A stretch of DNA of 64,000 nucleotides, taken from assembly GCA_965219495.1 (NCBI GenBank), contig OZ244777.1, forward strand, positions 3,844,001 through 3,908,000. Direction: 5' to 3'. This document shows positions 36,395 through 46,288 of the stretch, one piece after another. Both the position numbers and the translations under genes were made by a program. This DNA comes from CAZPXZ01 sp965219495. Lineage in GTDB: Bacteria; Pseudomonadota; Alphaproteobacteria; Rhodobacterales; CAZPXZ01. Position 1 is the stretch's first letter, and each line of letters begins with the position of its first letter. Below the pieces are notes generated by a model. The model saw only the letters and a program-made list of their open reading frames with translations, ran no database searches and had not been told where the DNA came from.

Positions 36395-38539
36395 TCAACC
36401 GTGCCGGTAGTGGAGAATCGTCCACTCATCGACGAAAACGTGATCGCCCGGATGAACCACGAGTGTCGTCGCAGGATGCTCTACGATGGCGGGCCCGGCA
36501 ATTTCGTTGCCCGGCAACAACCCGTCCATTTCCCACAACGCGGCGCCGTGCCAGGTTCCCTGGAAATACACCTCCCGTTTCCCTTTGCCCGCCCCCGCAT
36601 CCGGCGTCGTTTTTCCGAGTGGTCGCCGCGCCAGCTTGGGTTTGACCTTCGGCGCCGTGGCGACCAGGCCGACCTCGCGAATGGACACGCCCGCCTCCGC
36701 GTAGCGGGATACCCGCCGGTTGATCTTTTCGTACATGTCCTCGAAAGCGGCGATGACGCGGTTCATGCTGGCGGCGGACTGCACGCGGCTTGCCGGCGCC
36801 ACGACTTCCACGTCTTCGAGCTGGCCCGCGTAACGCATCAGGAGGAGCGGCAAGGTACCGACCTCCGCAAGGTCGTGTCCGTCGGAAACCATCTCCTGCA
36901 GCGCGTCGTTGGAAAGTTCCTCCCAGATTCGCGTGAGTTGATTGCCGGTCTCCAGCAAATGCTCGTCACTCGGATTGGGCGGAATGTCGACGTGAAGGGA
37001 ACGGCTATGACGCCGCCGGTAATCGGCCGTAGTGCAGCCGAACGCGGAGAACGCTGCGGCGAACGGAAAGGTCAGGATTTCGCGAAAGCCGATCCCCCTG
37101 CCGTATCCCGCCAAGTGCAAGGGGCCGGATCCTCCGTAGGAGAGGAGGGAGAACTCCGAGGGGTGTATGCCCTCGGCCGAAACGATGCGTTGCAGTGCGG
37201 CGGCAGCGTCCGCTTCCAGCATCTCCACCATGCCTTCGGCAGCGGCCGGAGTCTCGCCCACCTCCAGGGGTTCGGCGCATCTTTCCCGGAACATGCGTGC
37301 CGCAAGTTCCACATCGAGGCGAATCTTCCCGCCGAGGAAATAGTCGGGATTGAGGCGGCCGAGAATCGCGTCGCAATCGCAGATGGTCGGTTGGAGGTTG
37401 CCTCTTCCGAAACACACCGGACCGGGGTCGGAGCCGGTGCTTTCCGGACCCAGGCTCACCTTTTTCGTGAGCGGGTCCACCTTGACCACCATCCCTGCAC
37501 CCGCGCCTATCATGTCCATGGCAATGGTGGGAACATTCATCTTGAAACGCGCCAGGATCGGTTCGTTGTCGATGCGGATTTGCCCTCGGGTAATCACCCC
37601 CATGTCGAAGCTCGTGCCTCCCATGTCCGAAACGACCAGCGAATCCGTGCCGATGATGTTCCCGATGTATTGGGCGCCGAGAATTCCTCCGATCGGCCCG
37701 GAGATCATCGTTTCGTGAAGCCGGGGGTGATGAATGGAGGTGAGGCCGCCGAACGAGAGCAAGGTCTGCACACCGTAGCGGAATCCTCTGTTCCGTGAGG
37801 CCTTTTCGATCCCGGTCAATTGACGGCGCCCGCGCCCGGTCGCATACGCTTCAATCAGCACCGAGTTCAGCCGCGATTGCTCCCGGACGACGGGCCGGAT
37901 CTTGTGGCTGAGGAGGATATCCACGGGCATTCCCGACCGATTGACGGCATCCGCGAGGATTTCACCGGTGCGCCTCTCGTGTTCGGGATTGACGTGGGAG
38001 AACAGGAGGCAAACACAAATCGCCTCCACCCCACGATCGAGCAGGATCCGGGCGGCCGTCTCGACTTCGTGTTCGTAGAGCGGAATCACCACTTCGCCAA
38101 AGTGCGTGATCCGCTCCGTCACGCCGAGCGTGTTGCGCCGGGAGACCAGGGGTTCCGGATGATGATGCGTGACCGCATGGAGACGGTCGGCGTAGGAATA
38201 GTCGCCCCAGGCCTGCAGCCCGCGGCCCATCAACACGGCGTCTTCCATGCCGCGCGTCATGATCAGGCCGAGCCTGCGGCCGGACCTGGAGAGAAGCGTG
38301 TTCAACATGCCCGTGCCGGAATACAGCACGACCTCCACCGAGCGGAACATCTCCTCTACGGATATGCCCCAGTATTCCGACGCTTCGCTCGCGGACTCGA
38401 GAAACCCCTGCGCTTCTTCGTCGGGGGTGGTGGCAGCCTTGCCGATGGTGAAGCGGCCTTGCGGGTCAACCAGGATCGTGTCCGTCATCGTCCCTCCGGC
38501 ATCGATGCCGACGACGATGGGTTTCCGGCGGACCGTCAA
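36395..38539 (-). CDS. acxA: Acetone carboxylase-like beta subunit (HyuA family)
   Basis: 714 residues, close to the 717 of the characterised acetone carboxylase beta subunit. N-terminal VVGIDAGGTMTDTILVD is the ASKHA phosphate-binding loop, followed by ISGPIGGILGAQYIG, DMGGTSFDMGVITRG and SYGGSGPLHLAGYG. The subunit probably activates substrate and bicarbonate at the cost of ATP. Its ATG overlaps the stop of the upstream ABC exporter gene (ATGA, 38539–38536). The four genes exporter–acxA–acxB–acxC are thus translationally linked or closely spaced. Confidence 0.88.
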   Translation of the reverse strand: MTVRRKPIVVGIDAGGTMTDTILVDPQGRFTIGKAATTPDEEAQGFLESASEASEYWGISVEEMFRSVEVVLYSGTGMLNTLLSRSGRRLGLIMTRGMEDAVLMGRGLQAWGDYSYADRLHAVTHHHPEPLVSRRNTLGVTERITHFGEVVIPLYEHEVETAARILLDRGVEAICVCLLFSHVNPEHERRTGEILADAVNRSGMPVDILLSHKIRPVVREQSRLNSVLIEAYATGRGRRQLTGIEKASRNRGFRYGVQTLLSFGGLTSIHHPRLHETMISGPIGGILGAQYIGNIIGTDSLVVSDMGGTSFDMGVITRGQIRIDNEPILARFKMNVPTIAMDMIGAGAGMVVKVDPLTKKVSLGPESTGSDPGPVCFGRGNLQPTICDCDAILGRLNPDYFLGGKIRLDVELAARMFRERCAEPLEVGETPAAAEGMVEMLEADAAAALQRIVSAEGIHPSEFSLLSYGGSGPLHLAGYGRGIGFREILTFPFAAAFSAFGCTTADYRRRHSRSLHVDIPPNPSDEHLLETGNQLTRIWEELSNDALQEMVSDGHDLAEVGTLPLLLMRYAGQLEDVEVVAPASRVQSAASMNRVIAAFEDMYEKINRRVSRYAEAGVSIREVGLVATAPKVKPKLARRPLGKTTPDAGAGKGKREVYFQGTWHGAALWEMDGLLPGNEIAGPAIVEHPATTLVVHPGDHVFVDEWTILHYRHG

Positions 38540-40386
38540 GCGTCGAGTGTGGATAGCTGTTGCTCTTTGACCGGCTCGGAAGTAGTTCCCGCGAACTGCA
38601 ATTCGTGTAGTCGGGCGTAGGTGCCACCGGCGGCAAGCAGTTTCTTGTGGTCGCCGGATTGCACAATCCGGCCGTTCTCCATCACATGGATGACGTCCGC
38701 ATTTCGAACCGTCGCAAGCCGGTGCGCGATGACGATCGAGGTCCGACCTTTCATCAGGGCGTCGAGGCCGGCCTGCACATGCGCTTCCGACTGCGCGTCG
38801 AGCGACGAGGTCGGTTCGTCGAGAAGGAGGATCGGCGCGTCCCGCAGCAATGCGCGGGTAATGGCGAGCCGCTGCCTCTGGCCGCCGGAGAGCGCGACGC
38901 CGCGCTCGCCGATTTGCGTGTCGTAGCCGTTCGGCAAATTCTTGATGAACTCGTGCGCATGGCCGGCGCGCGCCGCATCCTCGATTTCCTGCCGGGTCGC
39001 TCCCTCCCGGCCAAGTTGAAGATTGTCGCGAACGGATCCGTCGAACAGGAACGCTTCCTGCGTGACCAGGCCGATCTGATTGCGGATTGAATTCTCGGTC
39101 ACCTCGACGAGTTCCTGTCCGTCGATCTGGACCGCGCCCGAGTTGGCAAGGTAGAACCTTTCGATCAGGGAAAAGATTGTCGTTTTTCCGGCCCCCGAAA
39201 GGCCAACCAATGCGGTTACTTCGCCCGGCCGCGCCTCGAAATTCAGCCCTTGCAGCACCGGGGTCTTGGTTCCCGGATAGGTGAACCCGACATCCGACAG
39301 CTCCACGCGTCCCCTGGTGACCTTGAGGTCCGGCGCCCCCGCGATGTCGGTGATTTCCGGTTGTTCGTCCAGGAGTTCGAACATCATGCGGGTATTCAGG
39401 AGCAGCCTTTCCAACTGAACCCGCATTTTGGACAGGTTCTTGGCAGGTTCGTAGGCGAGCAGCAGCGCGGTCAGGAACGCGAAGAACGAGCCCGGATCCC
39501 GGTTCTCGTGGATGACGATGTAGCCCCCGTAAAAGATCACGGTGGCGAAGGAAATTCCGCCAAACGTTTCCATGATCGGGCTGGCTTGCGCCTGCAGACG
39601 GGCGATCTTGTTATTGCGGATTTCAATTCCTCGAATCGCATCCCCGGCCCGGGTGCGCATGTGCGGCTCCAGCGTAAACGCCTTGATGATATCCACGCCG
39701 GACCGGGTTTCCTGAATCGCCGCGACCACTTGCGCATTGGACCTCAGTTCCGCGCTCGCAAGGCCTCGAATTCTCGCGTTTATCTTGATGATCAGGTTGA
39801 TCGCGAACGGACTGGCGAGCAGGGCGATCAAGGTCATCAAGAGGTCTTTGGAAATCATCACGCCGATCAGCACAACGAGCGTCATGAAATCGCGGCCGAA
39901 TCGCACGAGCAGGAGATCCAGTACGTTCCTTGCCGCGCGCGCGCAGTTGACCGTGCGAATTACAAAGTCCCCGGGTTGCCTGCGCTGGATAAAGCGCAGG
40001 CTCTGCGCGAGAATGCTGTCGAAGATCTGATTCTGCAGAATTGCGACGATGTTATTGCCCACCTTGGCGAGAATGGTGGATTGTCCGTAGGTCGCCAGCC
40101 CCTTGATGAAGAAAATCGCTCCAACGGAAAGGGAAATCAGCAGAACGGTATCCATCCGCCGCCGAACGAAAATCTCGTTGATCACGTCTTCCATGATCCA
40201 GGCGCTCAGTCCGGTGCAGAGGGATGCTATCGCCATGCAAAAGAAGGCAACGCCGTATCGTGCGCGATAGCGAATCGCATGTTCGGTGACCAGGCGTGAG
40301 ATAATCTGCGAATTGGAGGCCGAACGGGCGGTCCCCGGCGCCGCGGGCATGATTTCCGCCCAAAGTCGAGAGAAGAACTTACCCAT
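38536..40386 (-). CDS. ABC transporter, MsbA/lipid-exporter type (fused membrane and ATPase)
   Basis: 616 residues from ATG 40386. An N-terminal six-helix ABC exporter domain (about residues 35–330) is followed by a nucleotide-binding domain: Walker A GLSGAGKTTIF, Q-loop VTQEAFLFDGSVRDN, signature LSGGQRQRLAI, Walker B ILLLDEPTSSLDA and the H-loop IVIAHRLATV. Members flip lipids or export peptides and drugs as homodimers. The stop overlaps the acxA start, which is unusual for a lipid flippase next to a ketone carboxylase. MsbA identity is possible but not proven. Confidence 0.88.
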   Translation of the reverse strand: MGKFFSRLWAEIMPAAPGTARSASNSQIISRLVTEHAIRYRARYGVAFFCMAIASLCTGLSAWIMEDVINEIFVRRRMDTVLLISLSVGAIFFIKGLATYGQSTILAKVGNNIVAILQNQIFDSILAQSLRFIQRRQPGDFVIRTVNCARAARNVLDLLLVRFGRDFMTLVVLIGVMISKDLLMTLIALLASPFAINLIIKINARIRGLASAELRSNAQVVAAIQETRSGVDIIKAFTLEPHMRTRAGDAIRGIEIRNNKIARLQAQASPIMETFGGISFATVIFYGGYIVIHENRDPGSFFAFLTALLLAYEPAKNLSKMRVQLERLLLNTRMMFELLDEQPEITDIAGAPDLKVTRGRVELSDVGFTYPGTKTPVLQGLNFEARPGEVTALVGLSGAGKTTIFSLIERFYLANSGAVQIDGQELVEVTENSIRNQIGLVTQEAFLFDGSVRDNLQLGREGATRQEIEDAARAGHAHEFIKNLPNGYDTQIGERGVALSGGQRQRLAITRALLRDAPILLLDEPTSSLDAQSEAHVQAGLDALMKGRTSIVIAHRLATVRNADVIHVMENGRIVQSGDHKKLLAAGGTYARLHELQFAGTTSEPVKEQQLSTLDA

Positions 40387-40571
40387 ATCGTGCGTCAATA
40401 TAATGTGGAGATTGGGCGCTGCCAGACAAATCGATGGTGGTTGCGGGGGCGAATCGCGGGCTCGGAAGGTCAAAATAGCGCGTCACTCCAGACAATTGCA
40501 GCCTCGAATTCCAATTTTGGAGCGTTGCACGGCGCCGGCTCAGAGGGAGAATGGAGCCCTGCCGCGTGGCG

Positions 40572-41336
40572 CTAACGGCCGGATACTCCGGAACGGAGCG
40601 GAACAAAACGCACATCCGCGAGCTTGCGGCGAATGAGTTCGGCGCCCTGCTTGTGAATCTCGATCAACTCCTGTCCAATCCAGTTGTTTCCGAGCGGCGC
40701 CACCAGCCGGCCGCCTTCCGCCAGTTGTTCAGTAAGCGCTTTCGGCAAGGACCTGGCCGCCGCCGTAATGAGAATTCCGTCGAACGGAGCGTGATCCTGC
40801 CAGCCAATCTGGCCATCCGCCAGCCGGCAGCAAACATTTCCGAATCCGAGAATTTGCAAACGGTCCTGCGTCTTCCGGTACAGGGATTCGATCCGCTCGA
40901 TGGTATAGACCGTATCGGAAACGAAGGAGAGCACTGCCGCTTGGTAGCCCGACCCGGTTCCGATCTCCATTACGCGGCCGATTCGGCTTGCGCTGCCCAG
41001 GACCACCTCGGTCATGCGGGCGACCACATACGGTTGCGAGATCGTCTGATCACAGTCGATCGGCAAGGCGTGATTGTCATAGGCGTACGCTTGAAGATCT
41101 TCATCTACAAACCGGTGGCGCGGAACGGAACGCATCGCCTCCAGCACCCGGGAATTCCGAATTCCCTGCCTCTGCAGCACCCGTATCAGTTCCGCATGTG
41201 CGGGGAATTGCCCCGTGGACATTCCTGGCGCGGCATCGGACTCGCCCGGAAGTTCCGGGTGGCCGGCGGCCGCATCGGATTCTCCGGCGGGATTCCGCCT
41301 TCCGGATTCCTCGGGGTGATCTACTGGCTTCGGCAC
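40572..41336 (-). CDS. pcm: Protein-L-isoaspartate O-methyltransferase
   Basis: 254 residues from ATG 41336, or 216 from ATG 41222; the first 38 residues are low-complexity. The PCMT fold has VPRHRFVDEDLQAYAYDNHA, ISQPYVVARMTEVV and the SAM-binding motif VMEIGTGSGYQAAVLS. It repairs isoaspartyl residues in damaged proteins by methyl transfer from SAM. It follows meaB by 21 bases on the same strand and may be the last gene of the mutase operon. Confidence 0.93.
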   Translation of the reverse strand: MPKPVDHPEESGRRNPAGESDAAAGHPELPGESDAAPGMSTGQFPAHAELIRVLQRQGIRNSRVLEAMRSVPRHRFVDEDLQAYAYDNHALPIDCDQTISQPYVVARMTEVVLGSASRIGRVMEIGTGSGYQAAVLSFVSDTVYTIERIESLYRKTQDRLQILGFGNVCCRLADGQIGWQDHAPFDGILITAAARSLPKALTEQLAEGGRLVAPLGNNWIGQELIEIHKQGAELIRRKLADVRFVPLRSGVSGR

Positions 41337-41357
41337 CGTAACAAGCGCTTGAGTGGA

Positions 41358-42350
41358 TTAGGGTTGGCGAATCTTGTTCAGGAATTCCGTCGCCGCGGTG
41401 CCGGGATCAACGGCGCCGGAATCCAGACGGTCCAAGATTTCCGGAGGAAGTGCTCCCGTTCCGGTCGCGTCCGGGCGGATCAGCAAGTCTTCGACCACGG
41501 CCGCCCGCACCCATTCATGAACCTGAGCGCGCCGGCGCTTTTCGTGATGGCCGTTCTTTCGCCGCCACGCGACAAGGGAAAGAATTCGCTCCCAGCACTC
41601 GGCGACACCGGAATCTGTCAACGCCGACACGGTCGAAACCAAAGGAATATCGTCCGGGTCGCCGGCGCGCCGGCGCAGCAGCCGAATGGCTGCCGAATAT
41701 TCGGCGCGGGTGCGTTGCGCCGCGTTCGCAAATTCCCCGTCGCACTTGTTGACCAGCACGAAATCCGCAAGCTCCGTCACGCCGCGCTTCACACCCTGCA
41801 ATTCGTCGCCCGCACCTGGCGCCACCAGCAACACGAAAATATCGGTCATTCCCGAGACTGTCACCTCCGATTGGCCGATCCCGACAGTTTCAACCATGAC
41901 GACGTCGTATCCGGCCGCTTCGCAAAGGCACACGGCTTCGCGCGTGCGTAGCGCGACCCCGCCGCTGGCGCCCGCCGCCGGAGAAGGCCGCACGTAGGCC
42001 CGGGCATCGGCGGTCAGGCGCGTCATGCGGGTCTTGTCGCCGAGAATGGCTCCTCCCCCTCGCGCCGAGGATGGATCCACCGCCAGTACCGCGACACTGC
42101 TCCCGAGGGAGAGCAGGTGCAGGCCCAATACGTCGATCAGGGTCGACTTTCCTACTCCCGGTACGCCGGTCAAGGCAACACGAATGGCCCCTCCAGTATC
42201 GGGCCAAACGGTGGCGAGGAGTTCGCGCGAGGCGCTCATGTCCTCTTCGCGGGTCGATTCCACGAGTGTAATGGCGCGAGCGAGGGCGTTGCGGTCGCCG
42301 CACCTTACCCCCTCCGCGAGCGATGCGGCATCGGCAGAGGGACGGCTCAC
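41358..42350 (-). CDS. meaB: Methylmalonyl-CoA mutase-associated GTPase MeaB
   Basis: 330 residues if started at GTG 42350, whose GTGA overlaps the mutase stop; an upstream ATG at 42410 would overlap the mutase gene by 64 bases. G-domain motifs: Walker A GVPGVGKSTLID, VDPSSARGGGAILGDKTRM, ETVGIGQSE and NKCD. MeaB (ArgK-type) guards cobalamin loading and protects the mutase from inactivation, using GTP. The C-terminal dimerisation region is present. The coupling to the mutase gene supports the function. Confidence 0.93.
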   Translation of the reverse strand: MSRPSADAASLAEGVRCGDRNALARAITLVESTREEDMSASRELLATVWPDTGGAIRVALTGVPGVGKSTLIDVLGLHLLSLGSSVAVLAVDPSSARGGGAILGDKTRMTRLTADARAYVRPSPAAGASGGVALRTREAVCLCEAAGYDVVMVETVGIGQSEVTVSGMTDIFVLLVAPGAGDELQGVKRGVTELADFVLVNKCDGEFANAAQRTRAEYSAAIRLLRRRAGDPDDIPLVSTVSALTDSGVAECWERILSLVAWRRKNGHHEKRRRAQVHEWVRAAVVEDLLIRPDATGTGALPPEILDRLDSGAVDPGTAATEFLNKIRQP

Positions 42351-44506
42351 GGGCTGGTTTCCGACCGAACCGAAGCCTGAATCCGGGACAAGATCTCCTT
42401 CGCGGCGCAAGGGATATTGGTTCCCGGACCGAATACCAGTGAGACTCCTTGCGACTCAAGAAACTCACGGTCTTCTTCGGGGATTACGCCTCCGCATACC
42501 ACGAGGATGTCCTCGCGTCCCCGCTTCGAAAGTTCGCGGACGAGTTCCGGGGCATGGGTGCGGTGGCCGGCGGCCAGGGAACTGATCCCGACTACATGCG
42601 CATCGTTGTCCACGGCGTCGCGCGCGGCTTCCCCGGGAGTCTGGAACAGGGGTCCTACGTCTACGTCGAATCCGATGTCCGCGAACGCGGTGGCAACCAC
42701 CTTGGCGCCGCGGTCATGCCCGTCCTGGCCGATCTTGACCACGAGCATGCGCGGCCGCCTGCCGGCCGCCTCCGCGAACCTGGCGACCTTGGAACGGGCA
42801 GCCTCGAAGCCTTCATCGCCCGCGGCTTCGGCGCCGTATACGCCGCCGAGTGTTGTGACCTGCGCCTGATGGCGGCCGAACACTTCTTCCATCGCCCCCG
42901 AAATCTCCGCTACCGTCGCCCGCGCCCGCGCCGCCGTGACGCAGACCTCGAGCAGGTTGCCGTCGCCTGCGGCCGTCTGCGCAATTGCCTCAAGGGCGGC
43001 TTGGCACTTCACCGAATCGCGGGTTTTCCGGATCTGCGCCAGGCGGGCAATCTGGGCTTCGCGAACCGCCGTGTTATCGATGCTGCGAATCTCCACCTCG
43101 GACTTTTCGGCCGGTTCGTACCGGTTCACCCCGACCAGCACCTCTTCGCCGCGGTCGATTCGGGCTTGCCTTCGCGCAGCAGCCTCCTCGATTCGAAGCT
43201 TCGGCATCCCGGAAGCGACCGCGCGAGTCATGCCGCCAAGCGACTCCACCTCCTCGATCAATTCCCAGGCTTCCTCCGCCATCTGGCGCGTCAGGGTTTC
43301 GACATAGTAGGAGCCGCCGAGGGGATCCGCGACGTGGCAAATGCCGGTCTCGTGCTGGAGAATCAGCTGGGTGTTCCGTGCAATCCGTGCCGAAAACTGT
43401 GTGGGGAGAGCCAGCGCTTCGTCGAAGCTGTTGGTATGCAGGGACTGGGTGCCACCGAGGGAAGCGGCAAGTGCCTCAAGTGCGGTACGCACGACGTTGT
43501 TGTACGGGTCCTGCGACTGCAGGCTGACTCCAGAAGTCTGGCAATGGGTCCGAAGCATTCGGCTTCGCGGGTTCTTGGGCTCGAATTCCTCCATGATGCG
43601 CGCCCACAGGAGACGCGCCGCCCGCAGTTTTGCGATTTCCATGAAGAAGTTCATTCCGATGGCGAAGAAGAAGGAAAGGCGGGGCGCGATCGCGTCAACG
43701 TCGAGTCCTCTTGCGGTCGCCGCCTTCACGTATTCCTTGCCGTCGGCGAGCGTGAAGGCGAGTTCCTGAACGAGCGTCGCGCCCGCCTCCTGCATGTGAT
43801 AGCCGGAGATGGAAATCGAGTTGAACCGCGGCATGTTTCGCGTTGCGTACTCGATGATGTCGGTGACGATCCGCATCGACGGCTCGGGAGGATACACATA
43901 GGTGTTGCGCACCATGAATTCCTTGAGGATGTCGTTTTGAATGGTGCCCGAGAGCTTGCTCGCCTCGACACCCTGTTCCTCGGCCGCCACGATGAAGTTC
44001 GCCATGATCGGCAGGACGGCGCCGTTCATCGTCATCGAAACGGACATTTCATCGAGCGGGATGCCGTCGAAGAGAATTTTCATGTCCTCGACGGAATCGA
44101 TGGCAACGCCGGCCTTCCCGACATCGCCGACGACTCGGGGATGATCGGAATCGTAGCCGCGGTGCGTCGCGAGATCGAAGGCGACAGACAATCCCTTCTG
44201 CCCCGCTGCCAACGCCTTCCGGTAGAAGTCGTTCGATTCCTCTGCGGTGGAGAAGCCCGCATATTGGCGGATCGTCCAGGGCCGTCCCGCATACATGGTC
44301 GCGCGAGGGCCGCGTACGAACGGCGGAAACCCAGGCAAGCCGGCTTCAAGCCCCGACTCGCCGAGGTCTTCCTTCGTATAGAGGGGTTTTACGTTGATGC
44401 CTTCCGGGGTTTCCCAAACTGCATCTTCCGGGTCTCGGCCACGCAATTCCCGTTTTGCCAGCTTACGCCACCGGCTATGACCATCGGAGCGTCTGTTGGC
44501 AGCCAT
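42347..44506 (-). CDS. scpA: Methylmalonyl-CoA mutase, single-chain large subunit
   Basis: 719 residues, the length of the catalytic chain. The TIM barrel carries GRPWTIRQYAGFSTAEESN, FDLATHRGYDSDHPRV and SGYHMQEAGA. The C-terminal cobalamin-binding domain has DGHDRGAKVVATAFADIG, giving the D-x-H-x2-G base-off ligand motif. The enzyme interconverts methylmalonyl-CoA and succinyl-CoA, the last step from propionyl-CoA into the TCA cycle. No separate small subunit is nearby. A long plus-strand frame opposite to it is an antisense artefact. Confidence 0.95.
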   Translation of the reverse strand: MAANRRSDGHSRWRKLAKRELRGRDPEDAVWETPEGINVKPLYTKEDLGESGLEAGLPGFPPFVRGPRATMYAGRPWTIRQYAGFSTAEESNDFYRKALAAGQKGLSVAFDLATHRGYDSDHPRVVGDVGKAGVAIDSVEDMKILFDGIPLDEMSVSMTMNGAVLPIMANFIVAAEEQGVEASKLSGTIQNDILKEFMVRNTYVYPPEPSMRIVTDIIEYATRNMPRFNSISISGYHMQEAGATLVQELAFTLADGKEYVKAATARGLDVDAIAPRLSFFFAIGMNFFMEIAKLRAARLLWARIMEEFEPKNPRSRMLRTHCQTSGVSLQSQDPYNNVVRTALEALAASLGGTQSLHTNSFDEALALPTQFSARIARNTQLILQHETGICHVADPLGGSYYVETLTRQMAEEAWELIEEVESLGGMTRAVASGMPKLRIEEAAARRQARIDRGEEVLVGVNRYEPAEKSEVEIRSIDNTAVREAQIARLAQIRKTRDSVKCQAALEAIAQTAAGDGNLLEVCVTAARARATVAEISGAMEEVFGRHQAQVTTLGGVYGAEAAGDEGFEAARSKVARFAEAAGRRPRMLVVKIGQDGHDRGAKVVATAFADIGFDVDVGPLFQTPGEAARDAVDNDAHVVGISSLAAGHRTHAPELVRELSKRGREDILVVCGGVIPEEDREFLESQGVSLVFGPGTNIPCAAKEILSRIQASVRSETSP

Positions 44507-44573
44507 CGATCTCCAGACCGTTCTATACAGAATCGCTTGATCCCATCATACGCAGGAGACAGGGGGAACGCAG

Positions 44574-45278
44574 TCAGTTGGCCCGATCCTTTTCAGGGAG
44601 CAACTCGTTAACCCAAGCCGGAACAATTTCCGATGCGGGGCCATGCCTTGCTTCCTTGAAGAGGGGCGCGCCATCCGAGGGTTCGAGGTTGAGTTCGAGC
44701 GTTTTGGCGCTGGATGCGGCTGCCAACGCGACGAAACCGGCCGCGGGATAGACCGTTCCGCTGGTTCCGATGGAAACGAACCGGTCGCATTCGAGCAGCG
44801 CCGATTCGATGCGCGGCATTTCGTAGGGCATTTCTCCGAACCAGACCACGTCGGGCCTCGACATTGCCTCCGGGCAGGAAGGGCATTCGCTGGATTCATG
44901 CCACGCAGGGGCAGCTCTCCACCGATGCCCGCAGGCATCGCAGAGCGAGGCGTGGATCTCGCCGTGCATATGAACGACATTCGTCGATCCCGCGAGTTCG
45001 TGTAGATTGTCGATGTTCTGGGTGACAACGAGCACGTCCCCCTCAAATTCCCGTTCGAGACGGGCGAGCGAACGGTGCGCCAAATTGGGCAAAGCACCGC
45101 CGTGTCCGAACAAGCGTTCCCGGTAAAATTCCCGGACCCGTTCAGGATCACGCCGAAAAGCTTCGGGAGTCGCCACTTCCTCGATGCGAACCCGGCTCCA
45201 GATGCCGTCGGCATCCCGAAAGGTGCTGAGGCCCGATTCCGCAGAAATCCCAGCGCCGGTCAGGATCACAATCCGCAT
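44574..45278 (-). CDS. cobB: NAD-dependent protein deacylase (sirtuin, CobB type)
   Basis: 234 residues from ATG 45278 (MRIVILTGAGISAESGLSTF). The NAD motif GAGISAESG, the TQNIDNLHELAG loop, the catalytic histidine in VVHMHGE, and zinc ligands in CDACG and CPSC are all present, together with PDVVWFGEMP. It would remove acetyl, propionyl or succinyl groups from lysines. This fits an organism running much propionyl- and succinyl-CoA chemistry, and the gene sits 67 bases upstream of the mutase. It is a classical sirtuin, unlike the SIR2_2-type protein at 6.1 kb. Confidence 0.93.
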   Translation of the reverse strand: MRIVILTGAGISAESGLSTFRDADGIWSRVRIEEVATPEAFRRDPERVREFYRERLFGHGGALPNLAHRSLARLEREFEGDVLVVTQNIDNLHELAGSTNVVHMHGEIHASLCDACGHRWRAAPAWHESSECPSCPEAMSRPDVVWFGEMPYEMPRIESALLECDRFVSIGTSGTVYPAAGFVALAAASSAKTLELNLEPSDGAPLFKEARHGPASEIVPAWVNELLPEKDRAN

Positions 45279-45583
45279 GGCGTTTACGGACATTTCTCAC
45301 ATTCCCAAACCGTGACTTTGACATCCTTTTATGTCCGCCCGGTCGGGAGAAGTCCAACAAGGATGAATTTGGGATCGAATCTCCGGATCGGGGATTCGAA
45401 GTAGATCGCTGGGATTCAAAGTCCGAAGGCGTACTCCTTGAAGAACAACGATCGATAACAGCCACGCTCGCCCGGGCGCGCGATGCGATCGAGAGCCATG
45501 ATCGCAGTATCGCGGTTACGCAGATGCTCAAACGAGCTTCGATGTTGATCTTGTTTACGCGTGGACTCAGGGGCGAAGCGTCA
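45279..45583. other. Intergenic, promoter region of the sirtuin and 5' debris
   Basis: About 300 bases with no recognised gene. It contains the upstream region of the minus-strand sirtuin–mutase–meaB–pcm group and, toward 45500, sequence that leads into the hsdS remnant. The lower GC content from here to 47.2 kb differs from the flanks and suggests foreign DNA. Confidence 0.3.
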
Positions 45584-46240
45584 ATGGAAACTGAAATCGG
45601 GCTCGCGCCGAAATGTCGGAACCCCCGAACGATCCTCGACCTGTGCGATATTCACAACAGCGGCGCTCCGCGAAAATCGATAGCGGACTACTGGCGTGGT
45701 GGCATCCCATGGGTTTAAGGAAAGACCCGAAGCAGCCTGCGCTCGGCGACACGATAGCCCACCTTTCGCCCGATGGCGTCGTTGCTGGAAGCCGGATCGT
45801 CCCGGTCGCCTCGGTGCTTGTAGTCGTGCGCGGAATGGCTCTGGATAAAGACCTGCCGGTCGCCGTGATTAATCGCCCGATGGCATTTAATGAGGACGAA
45901 AAAGCCTTGGCGTCTCGAAGTGAGTTCTCAGGGAGGTTCTTGCGCTCCGCCATCTACGTTTGCGAGGAGCAGCATCTCAGCCAAGTCGGGCCTTTTGCTC
46001 ATGGCATGACGACGTTGAACCTCAATGATATCGAGACTTTCCAGATTCCGTGCTCCTCGAATCCGTTAGAGGCGGAAGAGATTGTCGGAGTCCTCGACGC
46101 CATCGACCGCAAGATCGACCTGTACCGCCGCAAGAAACTGTGCTCGACGCGCTATGCAAGGCGCTGCTGCACAAGCTGATGACCGGGGAAATCCGCGTCG
46201 CCAATCTCGATCTTTCGGTGTCGGCAACTATGGGTTTGCA
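45584..46240 (+). pseudogene. hsdS: Type I restriction-modification specificity subunit (hsdS), frameshifted
   Basis: The first segment ends with CDIHNSGAPRKSIADYWRGG followed by IPWV, the start of an HsdS target-recognition domain. The frame then stops (TAA after WV); one missing base explains it, because the next frame continues with RKDPKQPALGDTIAHLS and later VGPFAHGMTTLNLNDIETF, a typical HsdS end of a recognition domain, and the helix EEIVGVLDAIDRKIDLY. A second shift near 46130 leads to LCKALLHKLMTGEIRV. Only one recognition domain and the adjoining spacer are present. HsdM and HsdR are absent, so no restriction system works here. Confidence 0.7.
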
Positions 46241-46288
46241 GTCGTTGGCGTCAAATTCCTTCAACGTATTTGTTCGCGAGCCAGGGTC

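Noticed and set aside
34156..38539. N-methylhydantoinase or oxoprolinase HyuA/HyuB pair
   Set aside because: A gamma subunit with paired CxC/CxxC sites follows in tight overlap, and the subunit lengths fit acetone carboxylase better. Hydantoinase-type activity remains possible but less likely.
42449..44611. A 720-codon plus-strand open frame
   Set aside because: It is the antisense of the methylmalonyl-CoA mutase gene, whose motifs are complete on the minus strand. Long antisense frames are common in GC-rich DNA.
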